Shown: positions 44,701-58,100 of the stretch, piece by piece
Layout of the letters: each line of letters starts with the position of its first letter
How positions within the stretch are numbered: position 1 is the first letter of the stretch
Source of the DNA: Acanthaster planci
Taxonomy: Eukaryota; Echinodermata; Asteroidea; Valvatida; Acanthasteridae
Direction of reading: 5' to 3'
Assembly: GCF_001949145.1 (NCBI RefSeq)
Contig: NW_019091446.1
Location: 818,925 to 880,924, forward strand
Length of the DNA stretch: 62,000 nt
The notes under the pieces: model-generated
The model's input: only the letters and a program-made list of their open reading frames with translations
Database searches by the model: none
Told to the model about the DNA's origin: nothing
Position numbers and translations under genes: made by a program

Positions 44701-46058
44701 ATTGACTGCAGAGCTCTACGTGTACCCTTGAAACAGAGAATATTGCTGGGCATGTCTGCTGCTGTGTTTAACCATCCCAGGTTTACGATGACCTTCTGCT
44801 TCTTTGGTCAAGCACAAGAGTTCCAATCATCATTTGGTAATAGCTACACAGCATCTGTTGTCTGCCTTAAATGGCCATGCAGTGTGAGGGCAACCAGCGG
44901 CCTTCTTCCAGACTGCTGCCCACTGATATGATGGCATCAGATGGTTGGGTGAAGGGCTAGTTAGATGGGGGGAAGGGGAGGGTGGGGATGCCACTGTGAC
45001 CAAAGAGGGGACAAGACCTACATGTACATGTACATCGAATCGCAGTCTTGATACTGTACGCATACATGTACCGTACGATGCTTAGGATCTGTGTACGCTG
45101 TTGGATTGTGTTGTTGGGCATGAAGTTGAATAAGGCTGAGTCAGCTCAAACAATTGATTATTATTCCTTCAAGAGCAGAAGCCAAATGCACAGAATTTTA
45201 CACAAAGTAAAAAATCAAAATTTTGAAGAAAAAAAATAAATTTATGATCCTTACTGTTCGGCATTACGCATTTACGGAAGCTGCCTATAGGACTACTCAT
45301 AACATCTTGAAATATGCTTTGAGAATGCAACTTTGTAACCGAATGATTGAATTTTGCCATTTTTTAAATTCTATTGACTGTCACCTCCAAATAATCAGTT
45401 TTGAAAATAAATATTGGAATATTCAATGAATGATCGAACACCTGTACTGCCCTAACATTGGACCGGCGTGTGCTCAGTAAAGGATGCTGACTTTACGTGT
45501 AAGAGGCCTCAATGTGGTCTGGCATTGTTGTGGTGTGCACTCTTTTGTATTAACTCTGAGTACAGGTACTAGATAAGAAAGAGCAAAACAGCTGAGATCA
45601 GCTTATCAAGTCACAAGTGTGTATGCCGCACGATATTTTGGCTAGTAAACCTACTGTACTTGCATATTTTTAAAATTTTTCATATTTGACTGCTGATTAA
45701 GTTTTGATCCCTTTTGGTGTGTAAAAAATCATATTCAGTGGGAAGATTTGGATCTTTTTTACAAGAGCGCAGTTTCTGCATGGTTCTCACAGGATAGCAG
45801 GCTACCGTACATGTACATACATGTACATACATGTACTAGTGCATATGTACCATACGTGTGCATTCTTGCTCAGTGTTACTGTATTCGGTCTGTTCTCTAG
45901 ATATTTTCCTGGTCGTGATAATTAATCGCTGTGACATATTTGTAGTGATTTATTTTGCTGTCCCCGCTTCAGGTTCTCTCCTGCCACAACCTCCTGTCTA
46001 GTGGCTGACACGACCAAGTTTTGTACCTACTGATAGATGACAAGAGGGCGCCCTCACT
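41716..46058. other. Upstream region of the FAK/PYK2 gene
   Basis: No coding exon is recognised. An acceptor-like tccccgcttcag at 45961-45972 suggests that the exon with the start codon begins at 45973 and that one or more 5' UTR exons lie upstream, but they cannot be placed. Confidence 0.35.
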
Positions 46059-46160
46059 ATGGCGTCCTTCAACAGGGGAGCCGAGAAGCTGACGCTGAAG
46101 ATCTTTCAGCCCAACGGGAGCTTCAACTCCGTCAAATGCATGGAGACAACTGATATCAAG
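46059..46160 (+). CDS. PTK2: FAK/PYK2 coding exon 1
   Basis: The exon encodes [20 protein letters not shown] and then [14 protein letters not shown]. The start follows ctcactATGG. The leader before the FERM F1 lobe is much shorter than in human FAK. The donor is gtacat. Confidence 0.85.
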
Positions 46161-49100
46161 GTACATTGGCTGTGTGAGTGACCCAGGGTGGTGGTGGTTA
46201 TAAGGTGACCTGCTTGTGGACATAAATGTGTGAGCCCAGATTGGTTTGGAATCCAAACACTGCAGATCTACCGGTATAATGAATGTTGCTTTACATCAGT
46301 ATTTATAATGCTTTCCTCAAGCATTTGTTGTTTATACACATTTGACTCAGTTGGTTTCAGTTGATGAGATTCTGATGTAGTTACATGTAGTTTGCATACT
46401 GCCAATCCACATCGATCGAACATTGCTATGACAAAGGATATTGTTTGTTTAAAAATGGTACATAAGCTCATAAAAAAAGCAACAGAAATTGAAATATGTC
46501 CAAGGCTGTTCAATGAATTATATTGAGTATGCTTTTATATATACGTACATGTATATTGGCCAAAATATGGTTCATAAAAAATTGCCTTTATTAAATTGAG
46601 TTCAGACCTGATTTAAAATTGTCAACAAACTGGGGCTCAAATATTGTAGTTCAGGAGTTCAATCCAGGTTTGATATATTTAGACCTCAGATGTGGGTCTG
46701 AGGTTAGAGATCAAGAATGTAAAGATGATTTCGTCACAGTACATGTAGCATTGGCTTACATGTGGGCACGCTTATTGTCACCTGCAAGTTTTAAATTTAT
46801 CCGAAAATCCAGCTGGGAAGATTTTAGTATGCGTACGTGGAACGTTGTGGCACATGTGTTTCACAAAACCGTTTCCCCAAATGGAAACTGAGAAGCAAAG
46901 AGAATTTGCAGCCAGGCTGTCCCAAAGGACTTTGCTTTTCTCTGGTCTCAGGTGGTAAATTGCTTGTGTCGTGGACCCAATTTCATAATGCTGCTAAGCA
47001 AAGCATATATGTATTTTACAGTGAACATTGCTAGTGTTGCAACATGTGTACACGTATGCTCAGCACAAAAATTGCATGTGCGCACATAGAGATTTCCATG
47101 TTACTGGCAAGTCAGTAAGTTAACGGCGAGGAAATATTTCCTCCAAACTAAGCATGCCATTTGCTGTACTTACTACTGACCGGTCTCGGTCAAAGATGCT
47201 GGAACCTCTGTAAGTGTAAAATGGTATACTGAGCAGCGCATGACATTGGGTCCTGCTCAGTGTCCCCATGGCATCATCAACAAGTTCGCAGGTTGTCAGG
47301 TTCTGCACTGCTGGTTTTTTGCACTTTGGGGACCTTCTGCGGGGAAGGCTACCTTAGTCACAGATAAACACCACCATGTGCCATTATTACCGATCTTTGG
47401 GTCCTTACAGGGTTAGAATTACAGGTAATCTACATGTAGATAGTGGACGGCATCACAGCACATATGTTGAGTTATTGTTTCCAGTAAATTACTGCCATAA
47501 ATTACAGTTACAAGTGCGCAATTGAAAGACTTTCAACTGTGGTTCTCCAACTTGGAACCAATTAGCAGTTGGGCCCTTGGGTGCCCAGATACCGGCAGAA
47601 ATGAGTCAGATGTGGTAAAACACAGGCATTACCTATAGATTCAGAAATCATGGCATTGGTTGGGCATTCAGCACTTCTTCCTCGCTGATAAAGAGACAGG
47701 TCAGTGGGTTTCGTGCAACCAATTTCCACCACCAACCTCTCTGTAAAAAACTAGGTAAAGCTAGGCTAGGCTAAAGTTGCATACTTGTATCAAAGATACG
47801 TATACATGTATAGGAAGTGCACATGTTGAGCTAAATCAGATCAACTTCGAGGCTAGATTCCTGTGTCCTTCTCAAGAAGGATATTTGTTTAAGCCAAAGA
47901 AAACAAAAGGAGACTTCTTTGTCATTCCAACTGAACAACTGTCATTGGCTGGAAGTTATGTTGAGTGGTTGTTTCACGAAAATATACTGACACCATATTT
48001 TAAAGCATCAACTTGGTTACAAGTTTGACATGAATTTTGGATAGTATTTCCTGAGTTGCTTCTTGATATTAAGTGGCAAAACCTCAACAGTTTGTAAATT
48101 GTCCCATCTATAATGATCAAGGTTTCAAAGTTTGAATCCGTCCCCAGAGAATCGTGGCTTTGCCAATCTACACCATGTACATGTACCAATATTATGTGGC
48201 TGATTATACAAGTGAATGATAGTAATACCCGTACATGCATCAACTAACAATTAGTCAGTTGACAGGAATTCTTCTTCTTGTCCAAAAATACAATCCTCCA
48301 ATTTGAATTTTTTTCCACATACCCAAGGGAGTTGGGATATCCCTGATCTTGTTGACAATGGGACATTACCAGTGCATACACATGTAGTTCTTATAATGCA
48401 ACATTTAAAAGGCAATTCAGTTACTGGATATCACGAAAATCCCCACCTACATGTAGCTTTTGTGTGCGCCGCCCAGCCTATGTAAATTGACAAAGCACTT
48501 CATCTACTAAATCTTGTGCACCCCACATGGCATTGGTTTCTAGATAACACTGGATTCTGACAAAAAAGTACATGTACCTGTATATAAAGTGCATGGTAGT
48601 GCTTAAAAGCATGTAGTAATGATCGTTTGAAATTTTCACTGCACCACTACTGCACTGTAGCCCTATTTGAAGAGAAACAGAGATAGTGAAATGGTACATG
48701 TACCACACTCATGCCCATTCAGGTAAATTGCAGTACCCTGTAAGAGGCGTGTAAAAGGCATACATTCTGGTATTTGTTCCGTAGTTGTGGGGACATACAT
48801 GTATGTGTATACACATTATTTCACCCTTTTTTTGTGGGAATTGAAAACATTTTGGGGACAGACAGATATCCCACAACTCGGTCCTAATATACCTACATGT
48901 AACAAAAGAAACTATCCCCTTATCACAGTGAAGGACTGCAACTGTTGTGTACAGGTGAGGTGCTACTGCAGCTATGAATTATGCAGGATCAGCATAGATC
49001 TTTTTGTCTGTATCACAAGTGCAACCGTGGTTGACAAACTTACTGTATGGCTAGCTGTAAGAACACAACCAGAAAAAATCATTTACAAAAAGTTATAAAA

Positions 49101-52100
49101 TTGGGTTCAAATATTAAACTATATACTAAGTATTAAGTATAAATGCCTTGCATTTTGACAGTTACCTATGAAACAAAATGTGTGTTTTGAGGCAAAGCAT
49201 GGGTGGACTTTCTACCAATTTAGGCCGCCTACACAAAATGGCAGTCAGTGAGGTCTGTCTTTTGGTTAACTTGTACTTTATTTTGTTACTAGAGTGTGAT
49301 CCATGCGGTTGTGGCCAAGCTGGCCAGGGGCGAGAGAGCCTTCCAGAGCAGCTTTGCTATTCGCCTCCAACACACCCACTCGGAGGAGTGCCACTGGCTC
49401 CACCGGGACCTGACCATTGGTCAGATCAAGCACAAGTATGAGAGAATACACCCAGCATTGGAGTGGAGGTCAGTATAGCAGTGTAGCTATTAGGTCATTG
49501 GGTACTAGACAAGAGTACGCCTGGTTGAGAATCAGTGTTACTGCATCAGGATTTATGTTGATGGCTTTGCTGCAAGGAAGTTCAGAATGTGCAAAGCACA
49601 AATTAACTGTGTACCAGGCAGTGTTGTAGTCGAGACCATCACAAGACCATCACAAGACGGTAGACCATGACAAGACCAGACACAAGTGCATGTAACAGGG
49701 TGAAGAGTGACAAAGGAATGCTTTTGTTGTAGTTCATTTGAATATCTTGTGGCTTGAATTCAGACTGAGGTCTTGTGTTGGTCTTGTGCTGGTGTTGTGT
49801 GGTCTTGTGAAGGTCTTAAGTGGTCTCACTACAACAGTGGTACCAGGTAGCCCAGACGGCTAGTGTTTGAAACACTTTCCATCTCACACTGTGGTCCTGG
49901 GTTCGATTCCCAGCCCAGAACTGTATGTGAGAAGAGTTGTTGAGTTGGGTGGCCCAGACGGCTAGTGTGTGAAACACTCCCCATCTTGCACTGTGGTCCT
50001 GGGTTCGATTCCCAGCCCAGACTGTGTGAGACGAGTTGTTGAGTTGATTCTCTCCATTGCCACAAGGGTTTTCTTCTGATTCTCTAATTCTACTTCCTCA
50101 GCAAAAATCAGCAAGTATATGTTCATGCGTTTTCCAAAGGAGAGTTCTGTGCTTGTCAGGCAAGTGATGAAATGAGATGAAATAAAGAGATTAGCCTCTT
50201 TGTATTTTTTTCCTTTAGTTCTGAGCAAAGTTTTGCTGAACCTTCTGTCACACCTTTGTAAACTTTAAAGTTCTGACCAACTTTTATACCACAGCAAAAT
50301 ACACAATTTCTGCTTTGCAGACCTGTTGTGCATTTCATATGTCTGCAGGGAGTTAGCAGTGCCAAGAAAAGGACTTAAACCAAAGAAACAAGGTCATTGA
50401 ATGTTATTGCGTGTGACTAGCTGACTAGCTATACAGGTGACGGATGTCAGTAATCCAGGCTGTGTTTCTGTGTGAAAGATAAATGCATCAGGTTTATGAA
50501 GCATTGTACTGTATGAGGTTCCGTTCTAGCCTGCAACTTTTAACTGGTTACCAAAGTGTCAGGTTTGGTTAAAAATGCACATTTTTTCAGCCTCTGACTT
50601 TTTTTTACTGCATTACTACGCATACTGGTACATGTAAATTGCAGTTAAACTTGCCTGGGCTTATTCTAACTTGTCTCCCCCCCCCAAAAAAAACTGAATA
50701 AAATCTTGAAAAAATAAAAGCCAAAGAGAACAAAGGCACTGAGTGACTCAGAGAAAGATTTTTAACCAAAATGGATCCACAGTGTCAGCAACTATTTGAA
50801 CCAGAAGTGCAAGTGTACAGTGCACTCGTCACAGATGAGTAGAAGTCTTACATGTCAATAATGTGCACCATGTGTCATTGTGATTCACCAAGACTTCGTA
50901 CAGATCTACCAGATCACACATGCACACTTGCTCTGCATGTACAAAGTCATCTTCCTTCTTCAAATGTCAATTCAGTTCAGATGTGCATCCTGCAGTAAAT
51001 GCATATTGGTCAGTTAGACTAACGTGTGTATATTGGTAGATCTGTGTACATGTGTGTACAATATACCGGTACACGGTATACATGTACATGTATGTATACG
51101 CAAGCCAGAAGCTATACATGCAGTTTGCCTTGAGTGATTGAAGAACAAATCAAAGCTGCTGATACATGTGTTTATCCCTCAAACACCAAAGTAACTTGTT
51201 TTTTCCCAATGGCAGAACGTTTCCAGCAATAAATAAATAAACAAAGAAATGCGGCATTTTCATTAGCCGCCCAGATTTGGCATCCAGTCATTCCCGGGCT
51301 GCCTCCCCAGGCGTTGACAGATATGTGTGTATGGGGAAAACAGCCCTGCACTTGTCCCCCCGTACACTGTACGTACATACATGTACGGTACGTCTATCGT
51401 ATGCTCATGTGCAACAGGGGGCCGAGTTGACTGTAGCTGAGTCATCTATAGTATGGTACATGTATGTGGCACATGTACATGTAGACTGCCTACATGGCCA
51501 GCTGCAGAGAGTTCAAGTTTGTCCAAGTTTGGTACACGTGGTACATACCGGTATGTACATGTACATGCAGGTAGAAAGGCCAGAGTACTGGCGTAATGTT
51601 TTGTACAGCATACATAAGAAAGGATACTGTGAAGCGCATCGAGATGTGCTATGTGATGCGCTATATAAGAAATGTGTTATTATTATTATTATTATTAAAG
51701 GATGACTGATCTTTGTACCGCAAACCTTGCAAGCATTCCAGTGAAATGTGTATAAGTGATGCTGCACATGTAAAATACATTTCTCTTAATTCAGAACGTA
51801 TTTGTAAAGTAAACTGCGTGCGTGCACAAGCAGGGTGTAACCATGCCGAGATATATATGCAACCATGCAACCATACATGTACGTATGAAGCCAAACCACG
51901 GTGGTTGTGTTTGTATTGCCCATGTCCAATGGGTTTTAGACTCGCGTTGCAGCCATTCATCGGTATATCAACAGTAAAAACACTGCCAACTTGTGGGAAT
52001 TGCAGTAGTCCAGCGGTTACAGCAAAATGGTTTTTGATGCATGGGGTGTGGGTTCGAATCCTGGGTTGAAATTGTGGGCACGGAGTTTTTTTAAAAAGGA

Positions 52101-55100
52101 AAATAAAGCCTGAATGTTATAGGAGCCTAATTTCACACGTGAAGTTTTTATGGTTGGTTGAGCATCTACCGTAGATGTCATGCTTTATGCATGGTTGTGA
52201 ACCGTGGTTTGGCTTCATACATACGATTGCAAACAGCTCACCATAACAGTACATGTACATGTAGTTGTTCCTTAGTTGTGGGGACCAGACCGTTGTATCA
52301 ATGAAAGGAACAAACACAACCAAAAGAATGGAATGAAAGGAACCTACATATATAGAGTAGTCTGATTGGTGGAATTAAACTTAACAGAAATTAATAATTT
52401 GTTCTCCTCTTTTTTTTCATGAACTTTTGGGTTGTTGAAATACAGATTTTGGAGGAATTGAAACACGGGAGACCAATGTTTGTCCCCACAATTCGGTCCT
52501 GACTTAAATCGACCCTTCAACTCAGCAAACGCCTACCCACACATACATGTACATGTACCGGTGCATTTACTGTACATGCATATATATGTACAGTATGCCA
52601 CATGCATACGTGTATAGTAGAGATTTGCTGTGAATTCTTTCAGTATACCTCATCACAAAAGACCCTGAGAAATGATGCAAGTCTACTTTGTACGACTGAT
52701 GATCTGGTGGATAGGCAGTTGGTATGGTTTGCCAGGGGTACATACAGATACACAGGCATGTACATTAAGTTCCAATGTACCGGTACATGGAACTTTACCA
52801 AATTTCCGTTGTTTTTTCTTCATACTGCTGTTTGATGTTCCCTTTTGTACATGTATGCATCGTCACCTTCAATTATAATGCTGCCAAATAGATAATGACA
52901 TGTTGAAATGTTGAAGTGGTCCTTTGACATTTATGCAGTGCATTACTTAACACTTTGCACCTTCAAAAATATTCTCATGTGCATACTTGTACTTACCACA
53001 GCAAACAAGTTCACTTTTAAGGTACACACTGCCCAACACACATGAACTTCTGTCGGCAATGAAAATTAAAAAAGCACTGTGTTCTGTTTTAAACTGAACA
53101 CTCTGACTTACATGTACACTTCGCAGACTGTTTATTTTGGTAACTTGACACTAAGGTATACTGTAATATATTACCACTGTATGTTGGGGTCTCTGTCTCA
53201 GTACACGTGCATATGGTAGCACTAGCAGAGAGCTGTGCAGTTGCTGCATTTTGCCTACTTAGTCAAACCTGGGGTGTCCGATCTTGCACTTCCTCCCACT
53301 TTCCATGCCTCTGCCTCAGAGATTGCTCGGCATGACATCCCCATCTTCAAATATACGGCATTGTCAATATGTGGTGGATACACCGATGCGCCTCCTACAT
53401 TGTGTATTGCTGCACTGTATATAATATTCCAGGATTTTTCTCTCTCTCGGGAGAAGCACCAGTGTCAAGTTTCTGATCTGAGTCTGTTGGACAGAGAGCA
53501 GCAGCACAATTAACTCTCCACCGCCGTAATCCGTCGGAGAATGGACTGCATTGCCCTATCTGAAATGACTCTCCACTATTGTCAAGTTATTATAAAGCCA
53601 ATAAAAAGACGATGATGCATCAATCAAAGAAATATTGGCTGTGTGTCTTGCACTTGACTGGTACGGGGTACATGTCTCTGTGCATGTGCACATGTGACAA
53701 GGAGAGGGCTAAATCTGGTGTCTACACACGTACATGCACAAAGTAGATCTTTGGCTCCATTGAGACTATCAGTTTGTCAAAGTCATACAGATGGCTGTCA
53801 TAAAAGTGTCAAATTCACACTGTGGCCTTTCTGTTGTGTTTCACACGTGCATACAGAGGTGCATGTACCATAGTGGTGACTGGAAATTGCACAAGAATTT
53901 CTGAAATGTGCATTACATCATTTCCAGATGTTCAAAGAATAGTAGTAGCTTAGGCACAGTGAGAAGTCCTTATGCATACCGTACATGTACATCCAATAAA
54001 AATCGGTAACTTACCGGTAACATGCAATTTCATGGATTCTGAACTGAATAGTATTATGTGCTCAGGTTGTATTATTCATATCAAAGCCACTGAAAGACGT
54101 GTTTTAGCTTCACGTTACATACGTACATTGTGTTATGTACATATCGGTACCAAGTTCAACATACTGTACATGTACAATGCTGTAGTGTAGAGAGCTATGT
54201 ATATATGTACAATGTGATTTGGGATTCCATTGTTTAATGGTAGACTTCCTGAAGGTACTGTACCCGTATATGTATTTGTATGAACAATTTTAAACTAAAC
54301 CTGAGAATTTGCACAAATAACCACATTTCAAACTTGAGGGTTTACCGTACATCCATGGTTTAATGTGGCATTCCCAGTTGGTTTGACACTGTGACATGAG
54401 TTATATTCCGTTATCTCAACAGGCACGAGTTGAGGATCCGTTACCTGCCCAAGGACTACCATGAACTCCTGGAAAAGGACAAAGTCACCTTCTTCTATTT
54501 CTACGACCAGGTGAGATACTTCATTTGTGATAGTACCAGTTGACAACTCATGATGAATTTCCAAGATGTTACTATGGAGATTCACCCGTTTTTTTCCTTT
54601 ATTGATAAGGTTGGCATTGACACCCCAAGGAAGTACTGTTAAGGACTCAACGCATTTTAAAGACGTGTAGTTTGAATTGAAAATAGTTCGTGAGATAGTT
54701 ACATGTAATTTGTGGGTCTCCAAGTGTAGTGGTGTGTAGCCCACAAGGACATCGTTTTCATGCATATCATGTAAAATACCACGTCATGTCCCAGCATGGA
54801 ACCCACATGAGATTACCGTTTGAATCTACGCAAAAGCCTTGGTTATACTTCTTGTCATTGTCAGTATTTGTCACAACCAAATGCAAATGCACAATTAAAA
54901 AAGTGGCTCAGTGTCTTAATTTACATGTGACAGGAATCGACTGCAGGGCTGTCCATAATTTTTTTTCTTGCAAGTTACCGGATAGTGCTCTTACTGTTTT
55001 AGAGTGTTGTTGAAATGATTTCTGTGAAAGGCAAAACACATCATTACAACATACTGCACTGCTGGATTCTTTTACCACACCAACGGATTTCATAACTCCT

Positions 55101-58100
55101 GCTGTTGTTCACACAGACATTAGAAATTTGCCAGCATGTTGTCAATTCCACAGTCCATTTCCAAGTTATCCGGGTTCATAATCAAATGATGCATGGGTCC
55201 CTGCCCCCCACTTTTCTCAGACTTAAACATCTGATTGACAGAAGGCTGAATGAACTCGTAGTAATTAAGAAAGGCTCTGCATAGTTGAGTGACTTGCAGA
55301 GGCAAGTCTTGAGTTTCTTGAATTGCAAACAAGAATAGCATTTCATCCCAGACGGAGGAAGCGAGATGAAATTCAGCTCGCCCGAAATAGCGTCCTTTTG
55401 TATTGGAATAGAACAAATTGAACGGACGGATGGCACTACAGTTGAAAAGCGAGAGGGAGGCAGAGAAAGGGGAGTGTATGAAATCTCCAAGGAAGCCTTT
55501 GTTGCATCAGTCTGCATCTAATGAAATAAAAAAAAGTGCATTTGCATGTTTGTAACAATGAGGTGGAAAGTCTTTTTTCTACTCCGCTGCAAACAGTGCC
55601 TCAGACATTGGGACAGGAATGCGCCACCATCATGCAGGGAAGCACATATTGACTTTGGAGATTAGAAAGCAGGAAAATGTAGAAATTAAGTCCAGTCTGA
55701 AAAGTTTTATGATGTACCGTACGTTTGATTGCACACACATTGTTACTTTGCTTTCAATCGTGTAAAGTTGAGTGATTGCATGCACTGCACGTTGTGCATT
55801 GTGCAGCGTCCAGAGTCATGTTTTTGTGTGCACTTTCAGAGAGGTCGAGGTACTCTCTGCGTGTTTCAGTACCATTGTCGGACACACGGTGGGGTGAATT
55901 GTATCGAAGTCATCTAATCCAATCATGTAAACATGTCTATATGTTGCCCACACACCCATCTCTGCTTCTCTTGACACTTTCCATTTGGGAAAATTAGATT
56001 TGTTTCCGAAATCCATTTAATGCTGTGGCCTGCTTAGATCTTGATTGTTGGTCGGTACTTCATTGAGTCCCGTTACAACATAGTAAGGGGAGAAATGTTC
56101 TACTTGAGCATCTATGTATGCTGTATATTGATCAATGTGTCTCACTTTACCAGGTCAAAAGTACAGTTTGCATACATGGACATTTACAGTATGTTTATGG
56201 TATGACTGCATTGTGGGGGGGGATACCTGTCAGGTAGTGTACATGTACTGTATGTGCAACTCTCTTGGATTTGATATTAAATCATGTGTCCAGTTTTCAG
56301 GGCAGTTTCTCACATTCCAATTTTCAGAAAAGCAGGAAATCCCTTTTTAAAAATCCACCCATCATGCCATATTTTTCTCTCATCATGTACAATACTCATG
56401 CTGTATCCTGTTCATGCTGTGATTTAATAATCACAAAGCTCGTTGCTGTTGAAAGTGACCGTAGTGACCTGAAAACGAAAACTCAATCCCTAGAAAGCTT
56501 TTTGTTGTTTTTTCGTTCCTTATAGTCTGGTCAGTCCACAAACCAAACTGAAAGCGTTAATAATGATCATGTATTATACCAGTACGGTGCATGCATTTTA
56601 ATTTATTGATTTGGCTACAGTGGGCTCGTACATTGTACATAAATTTACGTACAGTATACACTTCATGCACTGTACATGTACATGTATTTACTTTATACAT
56701 TGAGTGTATATTATTACATTGAGTGGTATATTTCTGTACTTTCCTTTAACTATCAGTCAGATTTAACATGTACAGTGTATANNNNNNNNNNNNNNNNNNN
56801 NNNNNNNNNNNNNNNNNNNNNNNNNNNNNNNNNNNNNNNNNNNNNNNNNNNNNNNNNNNNNNNNNNNNNNNNNNNNNNNNNNNNNNNNNNNNNNNNNNNN
56901 NNNNNNNNNNNNNNNNNNNNNNNNNNNNNNNNNNNNNNNNNNNNNNNNNNNNNNNNNNNNNNNNNNNNNNNNNNNNNNNNNNNNNNNNNNNNNNNNNNNN
57001 NNNNNNNNNNNNNNNNNNNNNNNNNNNNNNNNNNNNNNNNNNNNNNNNNNNNNNNNNNNNNNNNACTTTCCTTGCAGAAATCAGCAGCAGAAAAAGGTAC
57101 AATAGAAAAAGTGGCCTGTCTGTTCTAATGAAAGTAGAATTTCCCAGGTTGTCACTGTCATACACATAAATGGAACACCAATTTGAAGTAAGAAATATTC
57201 AAAGGTCCTTCACAGAATTTGCCCATGGTTATTAAAAGAAAGCTGTTCTGCCTCTGTCCTTCTCTTAACCCTGGATTTCTTTTCCAGGTCAGGAATGATT
57301 ACATGAATGAGGTGGCAGAGACAGTAGACATGGACATGGCCCTGCAGCTGGGATGCCTGGAGATGAGGAGATTCTTTAAGGACATGCCCCAGATTGCCTT
57401 GGACAAGAAGGCCAACTTTGACTACCTCGAGTCAGTCCCAGTCAAGTCATGCAAGAGTCTTTAGAAGGGTCCATGATATGAATGATGCACCAAAGTCTGT
57501 TCTGTGGAAAATGTCCATTCAAGTGAACTGCCTGAAGATGATCCGACAAGAGTCATGACAGTTGGATCTCTTTTGAAGATGGACATATACTGTATTTATT
57601 TTCACCATTTTTTGCCTATTCCTGACGACAGAAAGCATGGGTGTTCCGATTCTGTCCTTTCTTCCACACATGCTACACTTGGGGAAATTTCTGTAGTGAT
57701 GAACCCAAAATATAGCTTGTTGGAAACATAACTGCACAATAGGTTGCCCATTACACAGTGCCTGAATAAATCCCTGTGCTCTGATTGGTTGATCGTTGAT
57801 CCTGCATCATTGAACTATTCATCTTAGTGCATGGCTCAGACCGCATAGCATAGAAGCTTTGGGAAAAAAAATTCCATTTTACCAGTGAATGGAAGTTCCA
57901 GTGCTCAGTCACGAGAATGTTTTAAACATGTTGGTATTCATGAAGTATTCAGATGAGATTAAGAGATTTTTTTAGAATTCATTTATTGAGATGGTGCCTA
58001 AATATTATTAGTCCGGCATTGTATACCAGAAAACAAATAATGAATGTACCAGTAAATATTTGTTTTTCAGATAATTTTCATTACACTGTGCACAAACTTG

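Noticed and set aside
49846-50044. Functional tRNA genes
   Set aside because: A and B boxes and a T-arm are present but no acceptor stem closes, and the sequence is tandemly repeated; a SINE is more likely.
53235-53513. 92-codon open frame in FAK intron 2
   Set aside because: No family resemblance and no supporting splice structure; it lies inside the intron of a well-defined gene.
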